The notes below the pieces were generated by a model. The model worked only from the letters and a program-made list of their open reading frames with translations. It did no database searches and was not told the DNA's origin. A program made the position numbers and the translations under genes. 6,376 bases of DNA from Candidatus Zipacnadia bacterium (GTDB taxonomy: Bacteria; Armatimonadota; Zipacnadia; Zipacnadales; Zipacnadaceae): the NCBI GenBank assembly GCA_029821215.1, contig JALGTV010000129.1, positions 1 to 6,376 on the forward strand, given 5' to 3'. This document shows, in pieces, positions 1 through 5,985 of this stretch (position 1 is its first letter; the number at the start of each line of letters is the position of its first letter).

Positions 1-1110
1 GCTTTGGAGATCTCAGAGGAGTATTTTGACGCCCACTACAACCTGGCTAATCTGAAAGCTCGTCAGGGTGATTATGTAACGGCATTCAACGAGTACACTC
101 GGGCCCTGGCTATTAACCCTAATGACATTGATGCCCACATTAACTTCGGCTATGCTCTCCAGCAGACCGGGGAGAGCGCCAAGGCTATCCGCGAGTACAA
201 AGCAGCCTCCCAGATAGACCCGACAAATGTGGAAGTATTGACTACTCTGGGGTCGCTGTATCTGCAGTGCCGGCAGGACCAGCAGGCGGCTGATGCCTAT
301 CAAGCTGCTTTAGAGTTACAGCCGGACCTATCCGTAGCGCAATTAGGGCGGGGGACGGCACTGTACAATTTGGGAGAGTATGAGGCCGCTGCCAACCATC
401 TTCAGCAGGCAGCCGCAGCCTTGACTGACAGCTTTGTCGCCTTTTACAATCTGGGCTTGGCCTTGGCGGCCCAAGCTAAATACCAGGAAGCCGAAGCAGC
501 CTATAAACGGGCTTCCGACATTCAGCCGGATAACGCCAACTGCTGGAACAATCTGGGTTGGGCCCGGTTCCAACAGGGCAAATATACCGAGGCGGTCTCG
601 GCATTCCAACAGGTCACCCGCCTGAACCCTCATTCTGAAGTGGCCCATGTGAACCTGGCCCGGGCACTGTCTCAAGCGGGACAAACCCAACCGGCCCTTC
701 AGCAATGGCAGCTTGTTACCCGCCAGTTTCCCAACAGTGTAGCCGCTCATCTCGGTCTGGCCAATGCCTACTATAACCAGAACAATCACAACGAGGCATT
801 GGCCGAGTATCTACGGGTGCTAAAGCTGGATGACAAAAACGCAGAGGCTCATAACAATGTGGGGTTGATATTCCTGGACCGGGGCAACCTGACTGAGGCC
901 ATCAGCCATTTCCAGAAGGCACTGCAGACTGATCCGGATTATGTTTATGCCGTCAACAATCTGGGTGCGGCTCTCCAGCAGCAAGGGAAAATACAGCAAG
1001 CCATTGACCAGTATCGCCGGGCTTTGGAGATTGACCCTGCTTACGGGCCAGCCAAACAGAACCTGGAGCAATTGGAGGGTAGCAGCTCTACGGAGCGAGC
1101 ACCTATCTAA
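1..1110 (+). CDS. TPR-repeat protein, 5'-partial (C-terminal portion)
   Basis: The readable protein is almost entirely tandem 34-residue tetratricopeptide repeats, about ten in a row. They carry the usual small/aromatic pattern (for example YNLGLALAAQAKYQEAEAAY and NNLGAALQQQGKIQQAIDQY) and an [N/D]P cap between units, then end in a short polar tail. TPR arrays form a superhelical scaffold for protein-protein contacts and do not define a reaction. No signal peptide, membrane segment or catalytic domain is visible. The gene almost certainly begins upstream of the window: bases 1-11 are identical to bases 1021-1031, where they encode the end of a repeat (ALEI). The TTG at 4 is therefore inside a repeat and not a start. 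The TAA stop overlaps the next ATG (TAATG), so translation is probably coupled to the NAD kinase gene. The partner is unknown, and an N-terminal domain outside the window could change the interpretation. Confidence 0.88.
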   Translation, partial: ALEISEEYFDAHYNLANLKARQGDYVTAFNEYTRALAINPNDIDAHINFGYALQQTGESAKAIREYKAASQIDPTNVEVLTTLGSLYLQCRQDQQAADAYQAALELQPDLSVAQLGRGTALYNLGEYEAAANHLQQAAAALTDSFVAFYNLGLALAAQAKYQEAEAAYKRASDIQPDNANCWNNLGWARFQQGKYTEAVSAFQQVTRLNPHSEVAHVNLARALSQAGQTQPALQQWQLVTRQFPNSVAAHLGLANAYYNQNNHNEALAEYLRVLKLDDKNAEAHNNVGLIFLDRGNLTEAISHFQKALQTDPDYVYAVNNLGAALQQQGKIQQAIDQYRRALEIDPAYGPAKQNLEQLEGSSSTERAPI

Positions 1111-2026
1111 TGACTTCTGAGTCCCAATCTACCCACAACCCGGTGGGAACGGTGGGCCTGGTTTGTGCGTTGCACAAGCCAGGAGCGGTGGAGTTTGCCC
1201 GCCTATTAGTCCAGCGCCTGGAAGCGGCTAAGGTTCAGATTCTGGCCGAGGAGGAGCTGGCCCAGGTGGCCGGTGACGCCTGCCAGGTCCGGACCCGCGC
1301 TGACCTGGCGGCCGCGGCGGACTTGGTCATCGCTATGGGCGGGGATGGCACGGCGGGGATGGCACTTTGCTGTCGGTGGCCCACTATGCGGCTCCGGCCG
1401 GTACACCCCTGCTGGGGGTGGACCTGGGTAGTTTCGGTTTCCTGGCCGCCCAACCACCGGCTGCCGTCCTGGAAAACCTGGAAGAGCTACTGGGGGGACG
1501 CTACCGCACGGAGTCTCGCTTAATGATTACTGCCCAGGTTCGGCGCGACGATGAAACCGTCGGGACGTACTTGGCCCTCAATGACATAGTCGCAGCTCGA
1601 ACCTCACCGCGGCGGATGATAAGATTGCGGGCAACTGTGGATGGCGAGCTGGTGGCCGTCTATCCCGCCGATGGCCTGATTGTTTCCACCCCCACCGGCT
1701 CAACAGCCTATAACCTGTCGGCCAGGGGCTCGGTCGTCAGTCCCTCCGTGGACTGCCTAATCATTAACCCCATCTGCCCACATACGCTTTATCTGCGCCC
1801 GCTTGTTGTGCAATCCACCGCAACCGTAGAAATCAGTCTGGAAAGCCACGGCAAGACTCCCGAGCCGATAAGTTTAACCATTGACGGGCAGAAGACCGTA
1901 GATCTGTTACCGGAGGATACCATAGTAGCCACCCAGGCCTCCTGCCAGGCCACGCTGGTCAGCCTGCACGAAGATTCGTTCTATGAGCGGCTGCGCACCA
2001 AGCTAAACTGGGGAGCCGAACGGTAG
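1110..2026 (+). pseudogene. nadK: NAD kinase, frameshifted by a 14-bp tandem duplication
   Basis: NAD kinase phosphorylates NAD+ with ATP (or polyphosphate) to make NADP+ in the cytosol. The first part (1110 to about 1365) has the N-terminal alpha/beta fold ending in MGGDGT. The second part (1367-2026) has the LND motif (the NE/D motif), DGLIVSTPTGSTAYNLSA, PICPH and RPLVV. The two halves lie in different frames. Bases 1338-1365 are two perfect copies of a 14-bp unit. Removing one copy restores an uninterrupted 300-residue protein, a normal family length, reading GGDGTLLSVAHY with GGDGT at residues 77-81. As written, the upstream frame goes out of register after GGDGT and stops at 1521-1523. 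The downstream frame is open but lacks a start that would include the N-terminal half. The conserved SAGGP after the GSTAY loop reads SARGS (residues 199-203 of the repaired protein). The start overlaps the TPR stop, with only weak ribosome-binding signals upstream. Identity is very secure; whether the break is biological is not. Confidence 0.9.
1338..1365. repeat. Perfect 14-bp tandem duplication in nadK
   Basis: The unit GGCGGGGATGGCAC occupies 1338-1351 and again 1352-1365 with no mismatch. It encodes Gly-Gly-Asp-Gly-Thr, the NAD kinase active-site motif. The first copy does so in the upstream frame and the second in the downstream frame, so both halves of the broken gene carry the motif. 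Fourteen is not a multiple of three, so the duplication alone accounts for the frameshift. Confidence 0.95.
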
Positions 2027-2122
2027 GGTAACCATTAACCACCAATTGTGAGCAGAGGAGCAAGGTAGTACGGACATCTTGATGAGACAACTGGTAAGTG
2101 CTAAGATTGAGAGGTACATGCA

Positions 2123-2353
2123 GTGTTCAAGGTAATTATTGATGCCAGCCGGTGTAAAGGATGTGGGCTATGTGTCCATTTTTGTCCGCAGGACATCATT
2201 GAGCTGAGTGATGAACTCAATGAGGCCGGATATCACCCGGCCCACATCATATCTGAAGAGGAATGTACTGGCTGTAAGATGTGCGTGCTGATGTGTCCGG
2301 ATGTGTGCATTGATATATATAAAGAAATAGCTGAGGCAGCAGTCAATGACTAA
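2123..2353 (+). CDS. korD: 2-oxoacid:ferredoxin oxidoreductase, ferredoxin-like delta subunit (2x[4Fe-4S])
   Basis: This 76-residue protein has two bacterial-ferredoxin cluster motifs: C11-x2-C14-x2-C17-x3-C21-P and C48-x2-C51-x2-C54-x3-C58-P. Each binds one [4Fe-4S] cluster with the usual swap of the fourth cysteine. An extra cysteine follows at C62. In 2-oxoacid:ferredoxin oxidoreductases a small subunit of this kind passes electrons from the TPP/cluster core to free ferredoxin in the cytoplasm. The GTG start is chosen because an in-frame TGA lies just upstream (2108-2110) and GAGAGG (2109-2114) sits 8 nt before it. The stop overlaps the alpha-subunit start by 8 nt, which places it first in the oxidoreductase operon. 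A free-standing ferredoxin is possible in principle, but the overlap and gene order argue for a dedicated subunit. Confidence 0.9.
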   Translation: MFKVIIDASRCKGCGLCVHFCPQDIIELSDELNEAGYHPAHIISEEECTGCKMCVLMCPDVCIDIYKEIAEAAVND

Positions 2354-3407
2354 GCGCAAGTTAATAGGCGGTAATGAGGCAACTGCAGAGGGCGCTATTG
2401 CTGCCGGGTGTCGCTACTTTTTCGGCTACCCCATAACCCCGCAGAACAAGATTCCCGAGTATATGTCCGAGCATTTGCCCCTGGTCGGCGGGACCTACGT
2501 CCAGGCCGAAAGCGAGGTAGCCGCCATCAATATGCTTTACGGAGCTGCTGCCACCGGTGCCTGGGCGATGACCTCCTCCTCCTCCCCTGGTATCTCGCTA
2601 ATGCAAGAGGGCCTGTCATATATGATTGGCTCCGAGCTGCCCTGTGTGGTGGTGAATATGGTCCGGGGGGGGCCAGGGTTGGGTAATATTGGGCCGGCTC
2701 AGTCTGACTACTGGCTGGCGACCCGGGGCGCCGGCCATGGTGACGGCCGCTGCCTGACCTTTGCGCCATACAGTGTCCAGGAGCTGTATGACTTGACTGG
2801 TGAAGCTTTTACGATCGCCCAACGATACCGCAATCCAGTGATGATTCTGGCCGACGCTATCCTGGCCAATATGAAGGAACCGTGCCGCCTGCACGAGCGC
2901 CGCGACCACCCTACCCAGCAGCCGCAGTGGGCGGTGGGCGGCGCACGCGACGGGCGCCCGCGCAATATCATCAATTCTCTCTATGTTGATTTGCCTGAGG
3001 AAGAACAGGTGAACTTGCGCATTGCCCGCCGATACGCGGAAGCTGCCCAGAATGAAGTACGCTTGGCTGAGTATGGCGCTGATAAGCCCCAGATACTATT
3101 GTGTGCTTACGGGATAGCGGCCCGCATCTGCCAGACGGCAGCCCAGCGAGCCACCCAGGCCGGTGTCCCCACTCGCCTGCTACGACCGATAAGCCTTTTC
3201 CCTTTCCCCGCCCAAACAATTCGGCGATGGGCGGATTGTGTTGAGAAGATACTGGTGGTGGAGCTGTCACTGGGACAGTTTATTGAGGACGTGCGGCTGG
3301 CGGTGGAGGGCCGCTGCCCGGTGGAACTGATGGGACGCACCGGCGGAATGGTGATGACGCCAGAGGAAGTTACCGATAGGATTGTACAGATGGGCCAGAG
3401 CGATTGA
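2346..3407 (+). CDS. vorB: 2-oxoacid:ferredoxin oxidoreductase alpha subunit, VorB/KorA type
   Basis: This is the 353-residue alpha subunit, a fusion of the pyrimidine-binding TPP-enzyme domain and the transketolase C-terminal-like domain II. Visible hallmarks are the N-terminal KLIGGNEATAEGAIAAGCRY, YPITPQ at residues 28-33, the AESEVAAINMLYGAA segment, TSSSSPGISLMQEG, NMVRGGPGLG, and a C-terminal ARICQTA...RPISLFPFP domain ending in GRTGGM. The TSSSSPG and MVRGGPGLG wording and the length of about 350 residues match the VorB (2-oxoisovalerate/3-methyl-2-oxobutanoate) branch rather than the longer KorA fusions. With the beta subunit it decarboxylates a 2-oxoacid, transfers the acyl group to CoA and reduces ferredoxin in the cytosol. 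GAGG at 2333-2336 lies 9 nt before the ATG. Assignment to the superfamily is secure; the exact substrate is inferred from sequence flavour only. Confidence 0.93.
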   Translation: MTKRKLIGGNEATAEGAIAAGCRYFFGYPITPQNKIPEYMSEHLPLVGGTYVQAESEVAAINMLYGAAATGAWAMTSSSSPGISLMQEGLSYMIGSELPCVVVNMVRGGPGLGNIGPAQSDYWLATRGAGHGDGRCLTFAPYSVQELYDLTGEAFTIAQRYRNPVMILADAILANMKEPCRLHERRDHPTQQPQWAVGGARDGRPRNIINSLYVDLPEEEQVNLRIARRYAEAAQNEVRLAEYGADKPQILLCAYGIAARICQTAAQRATQAGVPTRLLRPISLFPFPAQTIRRWADCVEKILVVELSLGQFIEDVRLAVEGRCPVELMGRTGGMVMTPEEVTDRIVQMGQSD

Positions 3408-3419
3408 GGCGTCTAAAAA

Positions 3420-4205
3420 ATGAGTAGAGCAACTGTGCCAGATTCAACTGATGACACCACGGCGGTCTACACCTATCCGGATAGTCTGACCGAGGTGCCG
3501 ATGCGGTATTGTCCCGGTTGTACTCATGGTATTGCCCATCGGCTGGTAGCCGAGGTTATTGACGAACTGGGTATTCAGGAGCGGACGGTAGTCATTGCTA
3601 CCGTCGGCTGCTCGGTGTACGCCTACGAATACTTCAACACGGATGCCGTCCAAGCGGCCCACGGGCGGGGGCCAGCGGTAGCCACGGGTATCAAGCGTAC
3701 CCAGCCCGATACCCTGGTCTTCACCTATCAGGGCGACGGTGACCTGGCTTCCATCGGCTTAGCCGAAGTGATGCATGCCGCCGCCCGGGCCGAGAACTTC
3801 ACGGTGATTTTCATCAATAACGCTGTCTTTGGCATGACCCAGGGGCAGATGGCTCCTACGACCCTCATGGGTCAGAAGACCACCACCACACCCCGGGGCC
3901 GCACCCTCCAGCAGGGTGGACATCCACTGAACATCTGCGAACTGCTGGCAACGATACCCGGAGTAGCTTACTTAGCCCGAGAGACCATGACTGCACCCAA
4001 GTACGTGCTACGGGCTAAGCGCAGTATCAAAAAGGCGTTCCAGGCCCAGATGGACGAGCTGGGATTTTCGTTGGTAGAGTTAGTAAGCACTTGCCCAACC
4101 TGGTGGCGGATGAAGCCGCTGGAAGCCTTCAAATGGCTGGAAGACGAGATGCTATCTCAGTACCCTCTCCAGGTATTTGTGGATAAGACTGAGCAGAACG
4201 ATTAG
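3420..4205 (+). CDS. korB: 2-oxoacid:ferredoxin oxidoreductase beta subunit (TPP-binding)
   Basis: This 261-residue protein is the TPP-binding catalytic subunit. The TPP/Mg2+ motif begins at GDGD (105-108) and closes at NN (133-134), followed by VFGMTQGQ. Four cysteines are positioned as in KorB-type proteins to hold the proximal [4Fe-4S] cluster: C31 and C34 (YCPGC), C64 (VGC) and C225 (STCPT). The C-terminal block STCPTWWRMKPLEAFKWLEDEM corresponds to the common CPTNW...P.EA..W segment of this family, with W in place of N. With the alpha subunit it forms the active site that oxidatively decarboxylates a 2-oxoacid to acyl-CoA. It starts 12 nt after the alpha stop. The nearest Shine-Dalgarno match, GAGG at 3406-3409, overlaps the alpha stop and is 10 nt from the ATG. 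The N-terminus has about 20 polar residues before the conserved region; a shorter start is possible but has no better signal. Confidence 0.93.
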   Translation: MSRATVPDSTDDTTAVYTYPDSLTEVPMRYCPGCTHGIAHRLVAEVIDELGIQERTVVIATVGCSVYAYEYFNTDAVQAAHGRGPAVATGIKRTQPDTLVFTYQGDGDLASIGLAEVMHAAARAENFTVIFINNAVFGMTQGQMAPTTLMGQKTTTTPRGRTLQQGGHPLNICELLATIPGVAYLARETMTAPKYVLRAKRSIKKAFQAQMDELGFSLVELVSTCPTWWRMKPLEAFKWLEDEMLSQYPLQVFVDKTEQND

Positions 4206-4215
4206 ACGCCAGTAA

Positions 4216-4221
4216 GTGAGG
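4216..4221 (+). promoter_or_regulatory. Ribosome binding site that decides the gamma-subunit start
   Basis: GTGAGG lies only 2 nt from the ATG at 4224 but 8 nt from the in-frame ATG at 4230. The spacing favours 4230. It also gives an N-terminus (MREEVYMAGMGGQG) like that of other gamma subunits. The preceding two genes in the run also use a TGAGGC-type site. Confidence 0.6.
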
Positions 4222-4229
4222 CAATGGTT

Positions 4230-4787
4230 ATGCGTGAAGAAGTCTATATGGCGGGTATGGGTGGGCAGGGGGTGTTGCTGGCTGGTCAGATCTTGGCCCA
4301 AGCCGCGATGATGGTGGGCTTGGAAGTTTCTTATTTCCCTCTCTACAGCCCCGAGGTGCGGGGGGGACGGGCGACTTGTACAGTGGTCATCGCTAATGAC
4401 CAGGTAGGGAGCCCAGTAGTGGGCCATCCGGCGATGATGATTCTGATGGACAAGATAGCCGTGAATAACCATTTGGACAGACTCCGACCAGACGGCCTGG
4501 TGGTGGTCAATTCTTCCCTGGCAGGAGAGGAATTTGACCGGGACGACATCACCACCATTACCATTCCCGCCAATGATATTGCTATTGACGTTGGCAGTGA
4601 ACGGGCAGTAAATATGGTGCTGTTGGGTGGATACGTGGCAATGACCGAATCGGTTAGCCTCGCCGACATTGAGCAGGCACTGCGTGAGGTTATTCCTGAG
4701 CGCCATCACTCATTCATGCCAGTTAATATCGCTGCTCTCCATCGGGGGGCACAGGCAGCAATGAAAGCAATCTCACCAACGAGGTGA
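4230..4787 (+). CDS. korC: 2-oxoacid:ferredoxin oxidoreductase gamma subunit
   Basis: This is a 185-residue protein of the pyruvate ferredoxin/flavodoxin oxidoreductase gamma domain. It opens with the glycine-rich loop AGMGGQGVLLAGQILAQAA and continues with YSPEVRGGRATCTVVIA, both signatures of the family. The gamma domain packs against the TPP core and contributes to CoA/acyl handling and assembly of the complex; it carries no cluster of its own here. The start at 4230 is preferred over the in-frame ATG at 4224 because the GTGAGG ribosome binding site is 8 nt from the former and 2 nt from the latter. It completes a delta-alpha-beta-gamma set, so the enzyme appears whole. Its TGA stop is directly followed, with no gap, by the TTG of the translin-family gene, suggesting one transcript and coupled translation. 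Confidence 0.91.
   Translation: MREEVYMAGMGGQGVLLAGQILAQAAMMVGLEVSYFPLYSPEVRGGRATCTVVIANDQVGSPVVGHPAMMILMDKIAVNNHLDRLRPDGLVVVNSSLAGEEFDRDDITTITIPANDIAIDVGSERAVNMVLLGGYVAMTESVSLADIEQALREVIPERHHSFMPVNIAALHRGAQAAMKAISPTR
4781..4787 (+). promoter_or_regulatory. Ribosome binding site overlapping the korC stop
   Basis: GAGGTGA is a full match to the core anti-Shine-Dalgarno complement. It contains the gamma-subunit stop codon (TGA, 4785-4787) and abuts the TTG at 4788. The GAGG-to-TTG distance is only 3 nt, shorter than usual. The next codons (ATT, ATT) are poor alternatives, so TTG remains the best start. Confidence 0.5.
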
Positions 4788-5429
4788 TTGATTATTCTTA
4801 CCGGACTTGAAGAGATATGTGATCGTAGCCGTCAGCATTTCGACCGCCAGGACGTGGCACGAGAACAAGCCTATAACTTATCGCGGCAGATAGTTCGCTC
4901 AGCTTCAACCACAATCAAAACCATCCATCGCGAGCAGATCAGTGAGGCGCACAAGCTATTGGAGCAGACCAGAGAGCTGACTGCTGAAATGCTCACCGCA
5001 CTGGAGGATACGCCGGGATTGCGCCATGGTGGCTTTGTCGGTGATGCGGAGAAAGAATATGCCGAGGCCGCCATTACCCTGGCAGTGGTAACGAGCCAGA
5101 AGTTGCCTACTCCCGAAGAGCTGGGAATCGACTATGCCCCGTGGCTGAACGGTTTAGCTGAGGCCGGCGGGGAGTTTCGTCGCCACATTCTTGACTTGAT
5201 AAGACGTGATGAATTAGACAGTGCCGAGCAGTTTCTCAGCATTATGGACGAGATTTACCACACCATAATAAGTTTTGATTACCCTAATGCCATTAGCCTG
5301 GGACTGCGCGGGCGGGGCGATGCCCTGCGCGGGATGGTTGAGCGCACCCGGGGAGATTTGACCAACGCTCTGCGCCAGGCTCGCCTGGAGCAGCGGTTAG
5401 GGGAATTTGACAAACGTCTTAGTCAATGA
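4788..5429 (+). CDS. Translin-family (TRAX-like) putative RNA-binding/endoribonuclease protein
   Basis: This 213-residue, mostly alpha-helical protein without signal peptide or membrane segment resembles the prokaryotic translin family (COG2178 type). Supporting features are the N-terminal helix AREQAYNLSRQIVRSASTTI, the KEYAEAAITLAVV helix, PEELGIDY, the DYPNA turn (164-168) and the C-terminal GDALRGMVERTRGDLT (177-192), which aligns with the last helices of translin and TRAX. In TRAX two glutamates in an EY-x-E motif and an aspartate in a later helix form the ribonuclease site. Here E90 and E93 fit the first pair, and D154 or E155 the third position. Some archaeal relatives form a C3PO-like shell that cleaves RNA; activity here is inference. 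Such proteins are sometimes mislabelled as haloacid dehalogenases, but no HAD DxD motif is seen. It directly follows korC, hinting at co-expression with the oxidoreductase. Confidence 0.75.
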   Translation: MIILTGLEEICDRSRQHFDRQDVAREQAYNLSRQIVRSASTTIKTIHREQISEAHKLLEQTRELTAEMLTALEDTPGLRHGGFVGDAEKEYAEAAITLAVVTSQKLPTPEELGIDYAPWLNGLAEAGGEFRRHILDLIRRDELDSAEQFLSIMDEIYHTIISFDYPNAISLGLRGRGDALRGMVERTRGDLTNALRQARLEQRLGEFDKRLSQ

Positions 5430-5435
5430 TATAGT
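5407..5435 (+). promoter_or_regulatory. Sigma70-type promoter with extended -10
   Basis: TTGACA (5407-5412), a 17-nt spacer and TATAGT (5430-5435) give a perfect -35, ideal spacing and a 5/6 match at -10. TGA immediately before the -10 (5427-5429) supplies an extended -10 TGn and is also the stop codon of the translin gene. Transcription would begin near 5442 and lead only to the small lipoprotein gene. Confidence 0.68.
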
Positions 5436-5441
5436 ATGTTG

Positions 5442-5548
5442 GCATATGAGTATACCGCAAAGAAGGCCCTGAGGGATAGCAATATCCTGAAGTGTGCTGC
5501 CAGTAGCCACAGAATAACACCAAGTGCACATCCGGAGGGTGATTAGAT
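5442..5548 (+). promoter_or_regulatory. 5' leader of the lipoprotein gene with hairpin elements
   Basis: The predicted untranslated leader is about 107 nt. It contains GGATA-GCAA-TATCC (5474-5487), a 5-bp stem closed by a GNRA-type tetraloop and extendable by a G-U pair. A second pairing, GTGTGC (5492-5497) with GCACAT (5526-5531), would end just before the GGAGG ribosome binding site (5534-5538). I recognise no named riboswitch class; regulation by this leader is speculative. Confidence 0.3.
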
Positions 5549-5776
5549 ATGCAACGATTCATAATGCTTACAGTGGCACTACTATTAATAATGTACCTAT
5601 CCGGCTGCGGAGGCAGCACCGGCCTTAATATTACCCGAGATGACGGGCAAGACGATGGAGGCGGATACCAGCCGTCCCCACCCCCAAGTAATGGTGGGGG
5701 CACGACTCCGCCAGCTCCGCCAGCTCCCCCCTCGCCCCCCAGTAACGGAGGGCCTCCACCTCCGCCATTTGTTTAG
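5549..5776 (+). CDS. Small proline/glycine-rich lipoprotein
   Basis: This 75-residue protein has a clear lipoprotein signal: M-Q-R, a hydrophobic core (FIMLTVALLLIMY) and the lipobox L17-S-G-C20. After cleavage, C20 would be lipidated and the mature 56 residues anchored in a membrane, facing outward. The mature part begins with Gly/Ser, passes through an acidic patch (RDDGQDDGGG), then becomes a low-complexity run of PPS, PAPPAPP and two SNGG blocks, ending in PPPPPFV. It has no enzymatic motif and resembles a flexible tether or linker. GGAGG (5534-5538) within GGAGGGTGAT lies 10 nt upstream of the ATG, and a strong promoter is found upstream at 5407-5435, both supporting a real gene. I do not recognise a family. 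It may be a complete spacer lipoprotein or the stub of a longer protein whose C-terminal domain was lost at the TAG stop. Confidence 0.72.
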   Translation: MQRFIMLTVALLLIMYLSGCGGSTGLNITRDDGQDDGGGYQPSPPPSNGGGTTPPAPPAPPSPPSNGGPPPPPFV

Positions 5777-5985
5777 GGCATAAGACTGTTGATGAAATAA
5801 TCGTGGGAGCATATAGGTAAAAGCCTGCGGCCCGGCGGCAATTCTGGCCATGTCTCTGGATAGCAACTTGGTACCGGACATTACTCTTCGTAGTGCCTAA
5901 CGCTGGCCGACCATCCCCCCACGTTCTCGCTTCCTATTACCAATGGCCATTCCCTTAGAGTGCCGCTAAGACTTCATCCAGAATC
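5777..5985. other. Convergent intergenic region, no gene found
   Basis: This stretch between the lipoprotein stop and the csaB-like stop shows no supportable coding region on either strand. I also see no hairpin followed by a T-run that would make a convincing terminator for either gene. The portion 5955-5985 may belong to the C-terminus of the - strand gene in a shifted frame (see findings). Confidence 0.5.

Noticed and set aside
1367..2026. Downstream half of nadK as an independent gene starting at TTG 1367
   Set aside because: Such a product would lack the whole N-terminal domain and GGDGT, has no ribosome binding site, and is explained fully by the 14-bp duplication.
2079..2107. Promoter-like TTGATG-N17-TAAGAT with a TG before the -10, upstream of korD
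   Set aside because: It matches only 4/6 at each hexamer, and transcription would start at about 2114, leaving the GAGAGG ribosome binding site out of the transcript.
2082..2135. 17-codon open frame overlapping the korD start, a possible leader peptide
   Set aside because: There is no ribosome binding site in front of it, the composition is not distinctive, and short frames like this are expected by chance.
4152..4709. 185-codon open frame on the - strand opposite korC
   Set aside because: Its His-rich content is a by-product of the antisense of a clear gamma-subunit gene. No family features are seen.
5419..5703. Open frames on the - strand under the lipoprotein leader and gene (also 5597-5881)
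   Set aside because: They are antisense to a well-supported lipoprotein gene. Their compositional bias mirrors its proline-rich codons and there is no domain signature.
5831..5856. GC-rich stretch followed on the - strand by TTTT, considered as a terminator for the csaB-like gene
   Set aside because: I could find only 3-4 bp of pairing in any register, so there is no stable stem.
5942..5951. 10-bp perfect palindrome AATGGCCATT in the convergent intergenic region
   Set aside because: It is short with no spacer, repeats or neighbouring gene that would make it an operator. Palindromes of this length occur by chance.
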